8,401 nucleotides of DNA from CAYUNI01 sp964446245 (GCA_964446245.1 CAYUNI010000021.1:1-8401); one strand, 5' to 3'; positions 1 through 6,297 are shown, numbered from the stretch's first letter. A program made the numbers and translations. The notes: a model not told the origin generated them from the letters alone.

Positions 1-12
1 TTCGAATCTTCA

Positions 13-144
13 TGAGGGATTCGGCGTCAGCTCACAGCAATATTTTTGTTCTTCGCCTCCGGCGCTTCCAAAAATATTGTGTGGCTCCTACCCGGGCTCG
101 CGTGTCTCGCTAGCTCGACATCGCTCCGCCTTTCGAATCCCTCA
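13..144. repeat. Palindromic GC-rich element with tRNA T-arm-like inverted ends
   Basis: An 11-bp perfect inverted repeat bounds this stretch: TGAGGGATTCG at 13-23 and CGAATCCCTCA at 134-144. Inside lies a second 11-bp perfect inverted repeat, CAATATTTTTG at 38-48 and CAAAAATATTG at 69-79. Allowing a one-base bulge, this arm extends to about 34-83. Its loop carries a small CGCC/GGCG hairpin (about 54-64). The right half (about 84-130) is GC-rich and has no good long open frame. The right end shares 15 bases with the T-loop and 3' side of tRNA-Lys at 8374-8388. The arrangement suggests a dispersed palindromic repeat or a structured RNA element next to tRNA-Tyr. No transposase is present. Whether it is repeated in the genome cannot be seen from one copy. 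Confidence 0.5.
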
Positions 145-145
145 C

Positions 146-167
146 GCGACTGGAGCAGTCCAGTCGC
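146..167. repeat. Perfect 9-bp hairpin, GCAG loop
   Basis: GCGACTGGA (146-154) and TCCAGTCGC (159-167) form a perfect 9-bp stem around a GCAG tetraloop. It sits between the palindromic element and the tRNA-Tyr terminator. It has no adjacent T-run on either strand, so it is unlikely to be a terminator by itself. It may be part of the same repeat unit as the element at 13-144. Confidence 0.5.
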
Positions 168-177
168 TCCTGCACAC

Positions 178-204
178 AAAAAACCAGCCAAAGCTGGTTT
201 TTTT
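178..204 (-). terminator. Intrinsic terminator of tRNA-Tyr (bidirectional shape)
   Basis: A CCAGC/GCTGG stem (184-188 with 193-197) with a 4-base loop is flanked by six A on one side and seven T on the other. It therefore ends in a U-run on either strand. It begins directly after the tRNA-Tyr 3' end on the minus strand, which makes termination of that transcript the most likely role. Confidence 0.75.
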
Positions 205-205
205 G

Positions 206-289
206 TGCGCAGGGAGGGATTCGAACCCCCGTAGGCCTGAGGCCGACAGATTTACAGTCTGTTGCGATTGACCGCTCCGCCACCTGCGC
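206..289 (-). tRNA. tRNA-Tyr (GTA anticodon)
   Basis: Read on the minus strand, this 84-nt gene folds as a class II tRNA. The acceptor GCGCAGG pairs with CCTGCGC, U8 is present, and the anticodon stem ACAGA/TCTGT encloses the loop CTGTAAA, giving anticodon GTA. A long variable arm has a GGCC/GGCC stem, as expected for bacterial tRNA-Tyr. The T-arm is GGGGG-TTCGAAT-CCCTC with one G-U pair. The discriminator is A. The next bases are CAA, so CCA is not encoded and must be added by nucleotidyltransferase. I set the 5' end at 289, rather than including T290, because that places U8 correctly. Confidence 0.95.
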
Positions 290-311
290 AAATTTCCCTT
301 CTAACTTCTAG

Positions 312-340
312 ATTTTAGACTATTTTACGATAATTAGCAA
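312..340 (-). promoter_or_regulatory. Likely promoter of tRNA-Tyr
   Basis: On the minus strand TTGCTA (340-335) and TAAAAT (317-312) are 17 bp apart, a sigma70-type pair. Transcription would begin near 305, about 16 nt before the mature tRNA end at 289. The -35 element lies just beyond the clpB terminator hairpin, so tRNA-Tyr appears to be an independent transcription unit. Confidence 0.55.
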
Positions 341-341
341 C

Positions 342-393
342 AAAATATCAATCACCCTCCTTATCTTTTTAAAGAGAGGGTGATTGATATTTT
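342..393 (-). terminator. Long terminator hairpin downstream of clpB
   Basis: An 18-bp perfect inverted repeat (342-359 with 376-393) has its A/T-rich base ending in AAAA/TTTT. The 16-base loop contains a small TCTT/AAGA stem. It lies 6 bp past the clpB stop. The run after the stem on the minus strand is TTTTG, shorter than ideal, but stem length and position support an intrinsic terminator for the minus-strand cluster. Confidence 0.75.
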
Positions 394-399
394 AAACTT

Positions 400-3072
400 C
401 TAATTTTTAACTCGATGATTATGATTTGTCTTCAGGCGATAATTAGGCTTCAAGGCTTTTTTTAATTCAATATTAGGCGCTCCGTCTTTCATTGTCACAG
501 CAATCGTTCCACCATGTTCTATCCGACGACCAATAATAAACTCCGCGACCGGATTAAGCAATTTGCTTTGTATTAAGCGACGCAGTGGTCGAGCACCATA
601 ATCCGGATTATAACCTTCTTTTGCTAAATAATCCTTGACCTCAGGCGTCACCTCTAAAACAATCCCCTTGCCCAAAAGCCTTTCACGAACAATCGATAAT
701 TGGATTTCGACAATCTCTTTCAAAACTTCTGCCGACAATGGATCAAAAACCACAATCTCATCTAGGCGATTGAGAAATTCTGGTCGGAAATGATTCCGCA
801 GGGTATCCATTATTTGCTCTTTGACGCCGTCATAATTATTTTTTGATTCATCATTTTGAAAACCAATTTTCTGATAACGGCTAATAAAACCGCTCCCTAA
901 ATTAGAAGTCAAAATAATTATTGTATTTTTGAAATTGACGACTCGCCCCTTCGAATCAGTTAATCGTCCATTATCTAAAACTTGCAACAAGACATTGAAA
1001 ACTTCCGGATGTGCTTTTTCAATCTCATCAAACAAAAGTACAGAATATGGACGGTGTCTGACAAGCTCAGTAAGCGAACCGCCCTCTTCATAGCCGACAT
1101 ACCCAGGAGGTGAGCCAATCAATTTAGATACTGAATACTTTTCCATATACTCAGACATATCGACGCGAATCAGTGCCTTCTCGTCATTAAACAAAAACTC
1201 CGCCAAAGCTCGAGCCAACTCGGTCTTACCGACCCCCGACGGCCCCAAAAACATAAAGGAACCAATTGGACGATCTGGGTCAGCGATACCAGCGCGAGAT
1301 CTCTTGACGGCTTCAGCGACCTTGTTTATCGGCTCTTTTTGACCTCGAACTCGCTTTTCTAAAGTCTTATCTAATTGCGCAAGTTTGGCTAATTCTTCTT
1401 CCAGCATTTTTTGCACTGGGATTCCTGTCCAGCGTGAGACCACTCGAGCAATATCTTCTTCGGTCACTTCTTCTTTCAAAATTTGTCGCGCACTCTGCAG
1501 ACGCTTAAGCTTAGCTTCTTTTGTCTTAAGATTTTTTTCTTGTTCGGGAATTTGGCCATAGCGAATCTCCGCCGCTTTGGTCAAATCGGCGTGAAGCTCA
1601 GCTTGACTAGCCTCTAGGCGCAGGCTGTCTAATTTAGCCTTAATCTCCCGCATCTCGTTGATAAGCTGGCGTTCATTTTTCCACTTCAATTCAAGCTCTT
1701 GATTTTTTTCTTTCAACTCACTAATTGATTTTTCTATTTCCTTGATTCGTGACTTCGCTTTAGCTGTCTCTTCTTTTTTCAATGCCTCCTTCTCCACCTC
1801 TAGACGCATAATCTTTCTCTCACCATCTTCCAAAAGGGCGGGCTTATTTTCTAATTGTAAGCGAAGTGCCGAAGCAGCTTCATCAACTAGATCAATGGCT
1901 TTATCTGGCAAAAAACGATCCGACAAATAACGACTAGAAAGATTCACCGCCGAAACAATAGCGTCATCGGTAATATGGACCCCATGATGAATTTCATAAC
2001 GCTCTTTTAGCCCTCGCAAAATTGTCACGGCGTCCTCAATGCTCGGCTCCTCCACCATGACCGGCTGAAAACGCCTCGTCAAAGCTTGATCCTTCTCGAT
2101 ATATTTTTGGTATTCTTTGATTGTGGTCGCTCCAACCGCTCGCAATTCACCTCGTGCCAAAGCCGGCTTAAGCATATTAGAAGCATCGATTGCCCCTTCC
2201 GCTGCTCCAGCACCAACAATTGTATGGATCTCATCAATAAATAAAATAATCTTACCGGCCGATTTTTCCACCTCTTTCATGATATTCTTTAGCCGCTCTT
2301 CGAATTCTCCACGATATTTTGTTCCCGCTAAAAGTAATCCTAGGTCCAAAGAAACAATCTCTTTATCCCGCAAAGATTCTGGTGCTTCGCCTTTAGCAAT
2401 TCGATTAGCTAGTCCTTCGACAATCGCTGTTTTCCCTGTACCGGCTTCACCTATCAAAACCGGATTATTTTTAGTTCGACGAGAAAGAATCTCCATTATT
2501 CGTCTTATCTCATTGTCGCGTCCAATCACCGGATCAAGCTTGTCTTGACGAGCCATTTCCGTTAAATTTTTAGTAAATTTTTCTATCGCCTTATTTTTCT
2601 TTGGCAAATCTCCAACGTTCAAATCATTAGTGCGGAGCTCTTCCAAGACACGCAAAATATTTTCTTTACTCAAACGAAACCGCGCCAAAATATCACGCGC
2701 CGGGCTAGGAATTTCCAAAAGAGAAAGGAGGAGGTGCTCGGTCGAAATAAATTCATCGTTCAATTTGCTTGCGACCTTAGCTGAAGAATCAAAAACCTGA
2801 ACCAATTCTGGAGAAATAAAAATTTGATACGACGGAGCAGCCACCTGTCCCCCAGATTGACCCTCAATTGCTTCGAGAAGAAAATCCGTCAGCATTACAG
2901 AATCTATCTCTAAACGATCCATAATCGAAATAACCATACTTTCTTCCTGCAACAACAAAGCGGCCAAAAGATGCAAAGGATTAACCTGACTTTGGCCACG
3001 TTCGATAGCTAATTCATGGGCGCGACGAATGGCTTCACGCGCTTTGGTTGTAAAGTTTTGAAATGGAGGCAT
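400..3072 (-). CDS. clpB: ATP-dependent chaperone ClpB with a ClpP-type IGF loop
   Basis: An 890-residue Hsp100 disaggregase, expected to thread aggregated proteins through its hexameric pore with DnaK help. Domains in order: Clp N-domain with two repeats (about 1-150); AAA1 with Walker A GEAGTGKT (208-215), Walker B ILFIDE (276-281), pore Tyr in KYRG (252-255) and arginines RR (333-334); a long coiled-coil middle domain (about 408-535), the ClpB hallmark; AAA2 with Walker A GPSGVGKT (610-617), pore loop GYVGY (657-661), Walker B VLLFDE (678-683), sensor TSN (722-724) and GAR (826-828). Length is slightly above the usual 850-870. Oddity: the segment between TSNLGS and HFRPEF has 33 residues instead of about 25 and contains IGF at 736-738, as in ClpC. 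The start is supported by AGAGGA two bases upstream. It is the last gene of the cluster. No CIRCE element was seen. Confidence 0.96.
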   Translation of the reverse strand: MPPFQNFTTKAREAIRRAHELAIERGQSQVNPLHLLAALLLQEESMVISIMDRLEIDSVMLTDFLLEAIEGQSGGQVAAPSYQIFISPELVQVFDSSAKVASKLNDEFISTEHLLLSLLEIPSPARDILARFRLSKENILRVLEELRTNDLNVGDLPKKNKAIEKFTKNLTEMARQDKLDPVIGRDNEIRRIMEILSRRTKNNPVLIGEAGTGKTAIVEGLANRIAKGEAPESLRDKEIVSLDLGLLLAGTKYRGEFEERLKNIMKEVEKSAGKIILFIDEIHTIVGAGAAEGAIDASNMLKPALARGELRAVGATTIKEYQKYIEKDQALTRRFQPVMVEEPSIEDAVTILRGLKERYEIHHGVHITDDAIVSAVNLSSRYLSDRFLPDKAIDLVDEAASALRLQLENKPALLEDGERKIMRLEVEKEALKKEETAKAKSRIKEIEKSISELKEKNQELELKWKNERQLINEMREIKAKLDSLRLEASQAELHADLTKAAEIRYGQIPEQEKNLKTKEAKLKRLQSARQILKEEVTEEDIARVVSRWTGIPVQKMLEEELAKLAQLDKTLEKRVRGQKEPINKVAEAVKRSRAGIADPDRPIGSFMFLGPSGVGKTELARALAEFLFNDEKALIRVDMSEYMEKYSVSKLIGSPPGYVGYEEGGSLTELVRHRPYSVLLFDEIEKAHPEVFNVLLQVLDNGRLTDSKGRVVNFKNTIIILTSNLGSGFISRYQKIGFQNDESKNNYDGVKEQIMDTLRNHFRPEFLNRLDEIVVFDPLSAEVLKEIVEIQLSIVRERLLGKGIVLEVTPEVKDYLAKEGYNPDYGARPLRRLIQSKLLNPVAEFIIGRRIEHGGTIAVTMKDGAPNIELKKALKPNYRLKTNHNHRVKN

Positions 3073-3074
3073 AA

Positions 3075-3080
3075 TCCTCT
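3075..3080 (-). promoter_or_regulatory. Shine-Dalgarno of clpB, very close to start
   Basis: AGAGGA on the minus strand ends two bases before the ATG. This is shorter than the usual 5-9 spacing, but it is the only purine-rich SD-like site directly in front of a start in the minus-strand cluster. Confidence 0.45.
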
Positions 3081-3092
3081 ATTTTAAAATAA

Positions 3093-3872
3093 TTATTTGA
3101 TTGAGTCAATCAAGGCAGAAATCAAGCGTGCGGGAGTCGCGAATCCTCTTTCTGTGACAAGACCAGCCACTTCCCCAGCAACATTTAAAATCGGCCCACC
3201 AATCACACTGCTAGGAGCGGCATTGGTCTTAACCCGAGCCGCGTCAGTACTAGTTGCTGTCTGCGAAAGCAAGAAGCCAATAGAAAGATCATTATTTTGA
3301 CCTTCGCCAGCCCCTAGACCGACCAAAGTCTCTCCCGACTTAAATTCGCTCTTTGATAAAATCAGCTTTGGCAATTTACTCAAAAAATCAGCATTTGCTG
3401 TCGAACGGAAAACTACCAAATCCTTACCTGTGTCGATCCCGACCAAAGACAAAGCCAAACTCTTACCATCACTGGCAACAGCAACATAATTATTTTTTGC
3501 TGGATTAACCAAGCGGCCAGAGGTCACAAGGAGTTGCTTTTCGGCAAATACCACTATCGAACCAGTCTTTTGAAAACCTTGGTCCGTCTGTTCACCAAAA
3601 ACTAGAACCGCTTCGTCAGCCGAGGCTACTGCTTTGACGATTGCTTCACCTTCATTGGCTGGGACTTTCACTTCTTTAGTAATAGTCTGGGTAATCGTCT
3701 GAGGAATAACTTTTTCTATTGTTCGTTCAACTACCCGATTGATCGTCTGTCCCACCGCCTGAGGATTATTTTCCGATAATAAAGAAACGGTCATTATACT
3801 TGTCGCGATCGAACCGACAAAACTCACCAACAAAGCAAGCAAAATCAATTGACTTTTAGTTAAATCCTCCAT
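3093..3872 (-). CDS. Membrane-anchored trypsin-fold protein, probable inactive protease (HtrA-like)
   Basis: A 259-residue protein with one N-terminal membrane segment (about 8-31, after MEDLTKSQ), a Thr/Val/Glu-rich linker (about 40-75) and a degenerate chymotrypsin-fold domain (about 75-259) likely outside the membrane. Landmarks of the HtrA/trypsin fold can be traced. VTSGRLV (116-122) stands where VTNxHVV carries the catalytic His, which is Arg120 here. DLVVFR (151-156) matches the Asp strand, with Asp151 kept. SVIGGPILN (222-230) matches GNSGGPLLN, with the nucleophile Ser replaced by Ile224. Hydrolysis is therefore not expected. A binding or sensing role at the membrane is an inference. 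No PDZ domain follows. It starts 4 bp after the sod stop, so translation is probably coupled; clpB follows after 20 bp. The fold assignment is by motif only. Confidence 0.8.
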   Translation of the reverse strand: MEDLTKSQLILLALLVSFVGSIATSIMTVSLLSENNPQAVGQTINRVVERTIEKVIPQTITQTITKEVKVPANEGEAIVKAVASADEAVLVFGEQTDQGFQKTGSIVVFAEKQLLVTSGRLVNPAKNNYVAVASDGKSLALSLVGIDTGKDLVVFRSTANADFLSKLPKLILSKSEFKSGETLVGLGAGEGQNNDLSIGFLLSQTATSTDAARVKTNAAPSSVIGGPILNVAGEVAGLVTERGFATPARLISALIDSIK

Positions 3873-3876
3873 ATTT

Positions 3877-4497
3877 TTAAGTTTTTAAAATTAAAGTCTG
3901 ATAAAGACGGGTCACTTCTTCCCAATTAATTACCGAGAAAAACGCCGAGACATAATCCGCGCGCTTATTTTGATATTTTAAATAATAAGCGTGTTCCCAA
4001 ACATCACAGGTTAAAAGAGGGATTAAATTTTGTGACAAAGGACTATCTTGATTAACGGTCGTCACAATCTTTAGCTGACCAGCAAAATCAGCTACTAACC
4101 AACACCAGCCAGAACCAAAAAGCCCAATGGCCGAAGCCGAAAATTTTTCAACAAATTTTTCCCAGGAACCAAAATCTCTTTCAATGGCAATCATCAAAGA
4201 CCCATCGGGACCAACCTCGCTCTTTTTAGGGCCCAAGATACTAAAGAAAAAATTATGATTGACATATCCTCCACCAAAATTACGAACCGCCGTCTGAATA
4301 TCATTCGACAATTTAGACCAATCAGCAACAAGCTCTTCGGCTTTTTTGTTAGCCAAATCAGGATAAGCTTCTAAAGCAGAATTAAACTTATCTGCATAAG
4401 TCTGATGATGCTTGGTATGATGAATTTTCATCGTTGCCTCATCGATAAATGGCTCCAAATCAGCATAACCATAATTTAAAATAGGTAATTGGTACAT
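3877..4497 (-). CDS. sodA: Superoxide dismutase, Mn-type (Fe/Mn family)
   Basis: A 206-residue complete enzyme converting superoxide to hydrogen peroxide and oxygen, expected in the cytoplasm as no signal peptide is seen. The N-terminal helical hairpin has HHTKHH (26-31) with ligand His26 and gateway Tyr34. The second ligand His81 lies in YVNHNFFF. The C-terminal domain has GSGWCWLV (128-135), Gln150 in NQDSPL, and DVWEHAYY (165-172) giving Asp165 and His169. All four metal ligands are present. Gln in the NQDSPL segment, together with Gly where Fe enzymes carry Gln near the second His, points to Mn or cambialistic use. Metal choice is not proven by sequence. The gene follows the desulfurase by 45 bp with its own promoter-like site, and overlaps nothing. 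An SD-like GGGAGG lies unusually far upstream. Confidence 0.95.
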   Translation of the reverse strand: MYQLPILNYGYADLEPFIDEATMKIHHTKHHQTYADKFNSALEAYPDLANKKAEELVADWSKLSNDIQTAVRNFGGGYVNHNFFFSILGPKKSEVGPDGSLMIAIERDFGSWEKFVEKFSASAIGLFGSGWCWLVADFAGQLKIVTTVNQDSPLSQNLIPLLTCDVWEHAYYLKYQNKRADYVSAFFSVINWEEVTRLYQTLILKT

Positions 4498-4521
4498 AAA
4501 ATTTCTATCTTAATTAAAAAA

Positions 4522-4527
4522 CCTCCC
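4522..4527 (-). promoter_or_regulatory. Distant SD-like GGGAGG in the sod leader
   Basis: GGGAGG on the minus strand lies 24 bases before the sod ATG, with no usable start codon at normal spacing. It would fall at the very 5' end of a transcript from the promoter just upstream. It may be a non-functional SD, or part of a leader structure. Confidence 0.3.
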
Positions 4528-4531
4528 TAAT

Positions 4532-4559
4532 ATTATAGCACGCTAAAAAAGTCCCTCAA
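4532..4559 (-). promoter_or_regulatory. Likely promoter of sod within the end of the desulfurase gene
   Basis: On the minus strand TTGAGG (4559-4554) and TATAAT (4537-4532) are 16 bp apart. TG one base before the -10 gives an extended -10. Transcription would begin near 4525, giving a leader of about 28 nt. An imperfect palindrome TAGC-GT-GCTA (4545-4536) overlaps the spacer and -10 and could be an operator. The site would let sod, the pseudoprotease and clpB be expressed apart from the desulfurase. Confidence 0.6.
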
Positions 4560-5727
4560 TCAAACGCAAACGTTCGACAATTTCTTTCAAGCTACGAACA
4601 AAACGCCGAAGATCAGAATGCTTAATCTCTCGACCAAGCGAGAGGCGAAGAGCTGATTTAGCCACCATAGCGGAAGCACCAATCGCTGACAAAACGTGTG
4701 AAGCGCTTTCATCGTCTGATAAATTAGCGCAAGCACTACCAGCGGAAATCGCCCAACCAGCGATATCTAATTCTATTACCAATTGTTCCGCCGAAAGACC
4801 CGGCAAAGAAAAATTCAAATTGCTAGCCACCCTTTCGTCCGCCAAAAATGATCCATTGAATATAATATCAGGAAATTGTTTTTCTAATTCTTGTTTTAAC
4901 CAATCGCGCAAAAAGGCCAAATGCTGATTTTCTTTGTCCCTTTTTTTATCACACAAATCCAAGGCCTCAGCCAATCCGACTATTCCCGGAACATTCAAAG
5001 TCCCCGCTCGTAAACCTTGCTCTTGTCCTCCACCAAAAAGCAGAGAAGAGATTTTTACTCCATTTCTAACATAGAGCGCCCCTACCCCCTTAGGACCATA
5101 AATTTTTGAACCGTTTAAAGCAAGCAAATCCGCCCCCAGGGAAGCCAAATTTAATTTAAGAGCTCGTGGTGCCTGACAAGCATCAACCAAAAAAGATGGC
5201 CCCGAAAAATTATTTTCCTTACGCCAATGCCTAATCTCTTTAGCAATTTCACGAACAGGCTGAATCGTCCCAAGCTCATTGTTTACCATCATCACCGCCA
5301 CCAAAACCGTCTCGGGACGCAAAAGTTCACGAATTTTTTTAGGCTCAATTAAACCAAAATTATTAACCGGACAAAAATCCACCTTCCATCCCCAATCAAC
5401 CAACATTCGGACAGGGGCCAAAACTGCTTCATGTTCGATTGCGCTGACAATCAAATGTTGAGGCTGTTTAAAATTTCTCGCTACTCCAAAAATTCCCCAA
5501 TTTACCGCTTCGGTCCCACCACTGGTAAAATAAATTTCTGTCGAACGACACCCCAAAGAATTAGCTATTTTCTCTCGAGCGAAAGCCACCGCTTCGGCCG
5601 CCTGTCGACCCTCTAAGTGAAGGCTTGCCGGATTACCGATCCGCTTCGCTAGATAAGGTTTCATTTTAGCCAACACCTTCGGCTCAAGAGGAGTAGCGCT
5701 CGCTGTATCTAAATAAACTCTTTTCAT
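4543..5727 (-). CDS. Cysteine desulfurase, NifS/IscS family
   Basis: A 394-residue class V PLP enzyme that takes sulfur from cysteine, giving alanine and an enzyme persulfide for Fe-S clusters or tRNA thiolation. Visible motifs: DTASATPL near the N-terminus (7-14), TSGGTEAVN (68-76), IEHEAVL (97-103) with His99, VDACQA (181-186) with Asp182 and Gln185, SKIYGPKG (207-214) with PLP Lys208, RAGTLNVPGIVG (240-251), and GSACAN (330-335) with catalytic Cys333. Length is normal for the family. The residue before the PLP lysine is Ser rather than the usual His. No IscU, SufU or MnmA neighbour is in view, so the sulfur acceptor is unknown. It heads the minus-strand cluster and is divergent from the DUF4446 gene. 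NifS, IscS and other group members cannot be separated here, so no symbol is given. Confidence 0.93.
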   Translation of the reverse strand: MKRVYLDTASATPLEPKVLAKMKPYLAKRIGNPASLHLEGRQAAEAVAFAREKIANSLGCRSTEIYFTSGGTEAVNWGIFGVARNFKQPQHLIVSAIEHEAVLAPVRMLVDWGWKVDFCPVNNFGLIEPKKIRELLRPETVLVAVMMVNNELGTIQPVREIAKEIRHWRKENNFSGPSFLVDACQAPRALKLNLASLGADLLALNGSKIYGPKGVGALYVRNGVKISSLLFGGGQEQGLRAGTLNVPGIVGLAEALDLCDKKRDKENQHLAFLRDWLKQELEKQFPDIIFNGSFLADERVASNLNFSLPGLSAEQLVIELDIAGWAISAGSACANLSDDESASHVLSAIGASAMVAKSALRLSLGREIKHSDLRRFVRSLKEIVERLRLIEGLF

Positions 5728-5738
5728 TATCTATCTAC

Positions 5739-5765
5739 ATTATCATTAAATTGAAGGCTGGTAAA
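5739..5765 (-). promoter_or_regulatory. Possible promoter of the desulfurase gene
   Basis: On the minus strand GATAAT (5744-5739) has a weak TTTACC (5765-5760) 15 bp upstream. Transcription would start about five bases before the ATG at 5727, a nearly leaderless message. No SD is present. The -35 is poor, so confidence is low. The site shares the short divergent intergenic region with the promoter of the DUF4446 gene. Confidence 0.35.
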
Positions 5766-5787
5766 ATTAAGCCATTTAAGCTATAAT
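5759..5787 (+). promoter_or_regulatory. Promoter of the DUF4446 gene, leaderless type
   Basis: A perfect TATAAT (5782-5787) lies nine bases before the ATG at 5797. The -35 at 17 bp spacing, TGGTAA (5759-5764), is weak. A start about seven bases past the -10 would give a 5' leader of only a few bases. There is no SD. The perfect -10 and its distance to the ATG are the main evidence. Confidence 0.5.
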
Positions 5788-5796
5788 CCCCAATAT

Positions 5797-6264
5797 ATGA
5801 CAACCTTTGCTTGGTTAGTTTTTGCTACTGTTGCTTTGGGGATTATCGTCCTCTTGCTTTTGATTTGGATCTGGCTTCTCGAAGCCAGAATCAAGCGCCT
5901 CTTGCGAGGAAGCCGAGCGGCAGATTTAGAAGATGTCATGATCGATCTCGGTCGCAATTTAGAATCCTTAGAAAATCGCCACGACAACCTTCTCAATTTT
6001 GCTGAAGACATGGATAAACGCCTGCGCAAAGCCGTCCAAAGAGTTCATACCGTCCGCTTTAATCCTTTCCGAGATCAAGGTGGGAATCACAGTTTTGCTG
6101 TTTGTTTGGCTGACGAAGAAGGCACCGGAGTAATTTTCTCCAGCCTCTACTCTCGTGATCAGGTCAGCGTCTTCGCCAAACCAATAATCAAAGGTCAATC
6201 AGAATACGAGCTGTCCAACGAAGAGCGTGAGGCGGTTAAGCAAGCGATTATTGTAGCTAAATAG
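5797..6264 (+). CDS. DUF4446 family membrane protein
   Basis: A 155-residue protein with one N-terminal membrane helix (about 5-28), a charged, probably coiled-coil stretch (about 30-80) and a compact C-terminal domain with the DUF4446 signature: VRFNPFRDQGGNHSF (86-100), FSSLYSRDQVSVFAKPI (114-130), GQSEYELSNEE (133-143). Length and order fit the family. No reaction is known. In Firmicutes I recall family members near chromosome partition genes, but nothing here supports that role. The start follows a perfect -10 box and has no SD. It precedes infB by 46 bp, and that gap has its own promoter-like site, so co-transcription is possible but not required. An overlapping frame on the opposite strand shows no family features and was rejected. 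Confidence 0.88.
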   Translation: MTTFAWLVFATVALGIIVLLLLIWIWLLEARIKRLLRGSRAADLEDVMIDLGRNLESLENRHDNLLNFAEDMDKRLRKAVQRVHTVRFNPFRDQGGNHSFAVCLADEEGTGVIFSSLYSRDQVSVFAKPIIKGQSEYELSNEEREAVKQAIIVAK

Positions 6265-6267
6265 TTT

Positions 6268-6297
6268 TTGGGCACAAAAAATTATCATTCCCATAAT
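6268..6297 (+). promoter_or_regulatory. Possible promoter of infB
   Basis: TTGGGC (6268-6273) and CATAAT (6292-6297) are 18 bp apart in the 46-bp gap before infB. The ATG is 13 bases past the -10, so the leader would be only about six bases, and no SD is visible. The sequence around the -10 (ATAATCCCC) repeats that seen in front of the DUF4446 gene. Confidence 0.4.

Noticed and set aside
46..271. Two plus-strand open frames of 62 and 64 codons over the palindromic element and tRNA-Tyr
   Set aside because: They run antisense through tRNA-Tyr and its terminator and end in the RREGFEPP / AGRDSNPRRP type of peptide that arises from translating tRNA genes. No RBS or protein family is recognisable.
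342..393. CRISPR repeat or riboswitch reading of the long inverted repeat
   Set aside because: There is a single copy, and a perfect stem directly after a stop codon is explained by a terminator.
2117..2548. A 143-codon plus-strand open frame inside clpB
   Set aside because: It is the antisense shadow of the AAA1 domain coding sequence, whose family motifs are clear on the minus strand. Its composition is Ser/Pro-rich, as expected for a shadow.
4536..4545. CIRCE-like heat-shock operator
   Set aside because: The TAGC-GT-GCTA palindrome resembles part of TTAGCACTC, but the 9-base spacer and the second full half-site are absent. No CIRCE was found before clpB either.
5751..5787. TTGAAG (5751-5756) as the -35 for the TATAAT at 5782
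   Set aside because: The spacing is 25 bp, too long for sigma70. The weaker TGGTAA at 17 bp is the better geometric fit.
5781..6198. Minus-strand open frames of 82 and 76 codons over the DUF4446 gene
   Set aside because: They overlap a gene with clear family motifs, are rich in Arg/Ser/Lys, and lack a credible start region.
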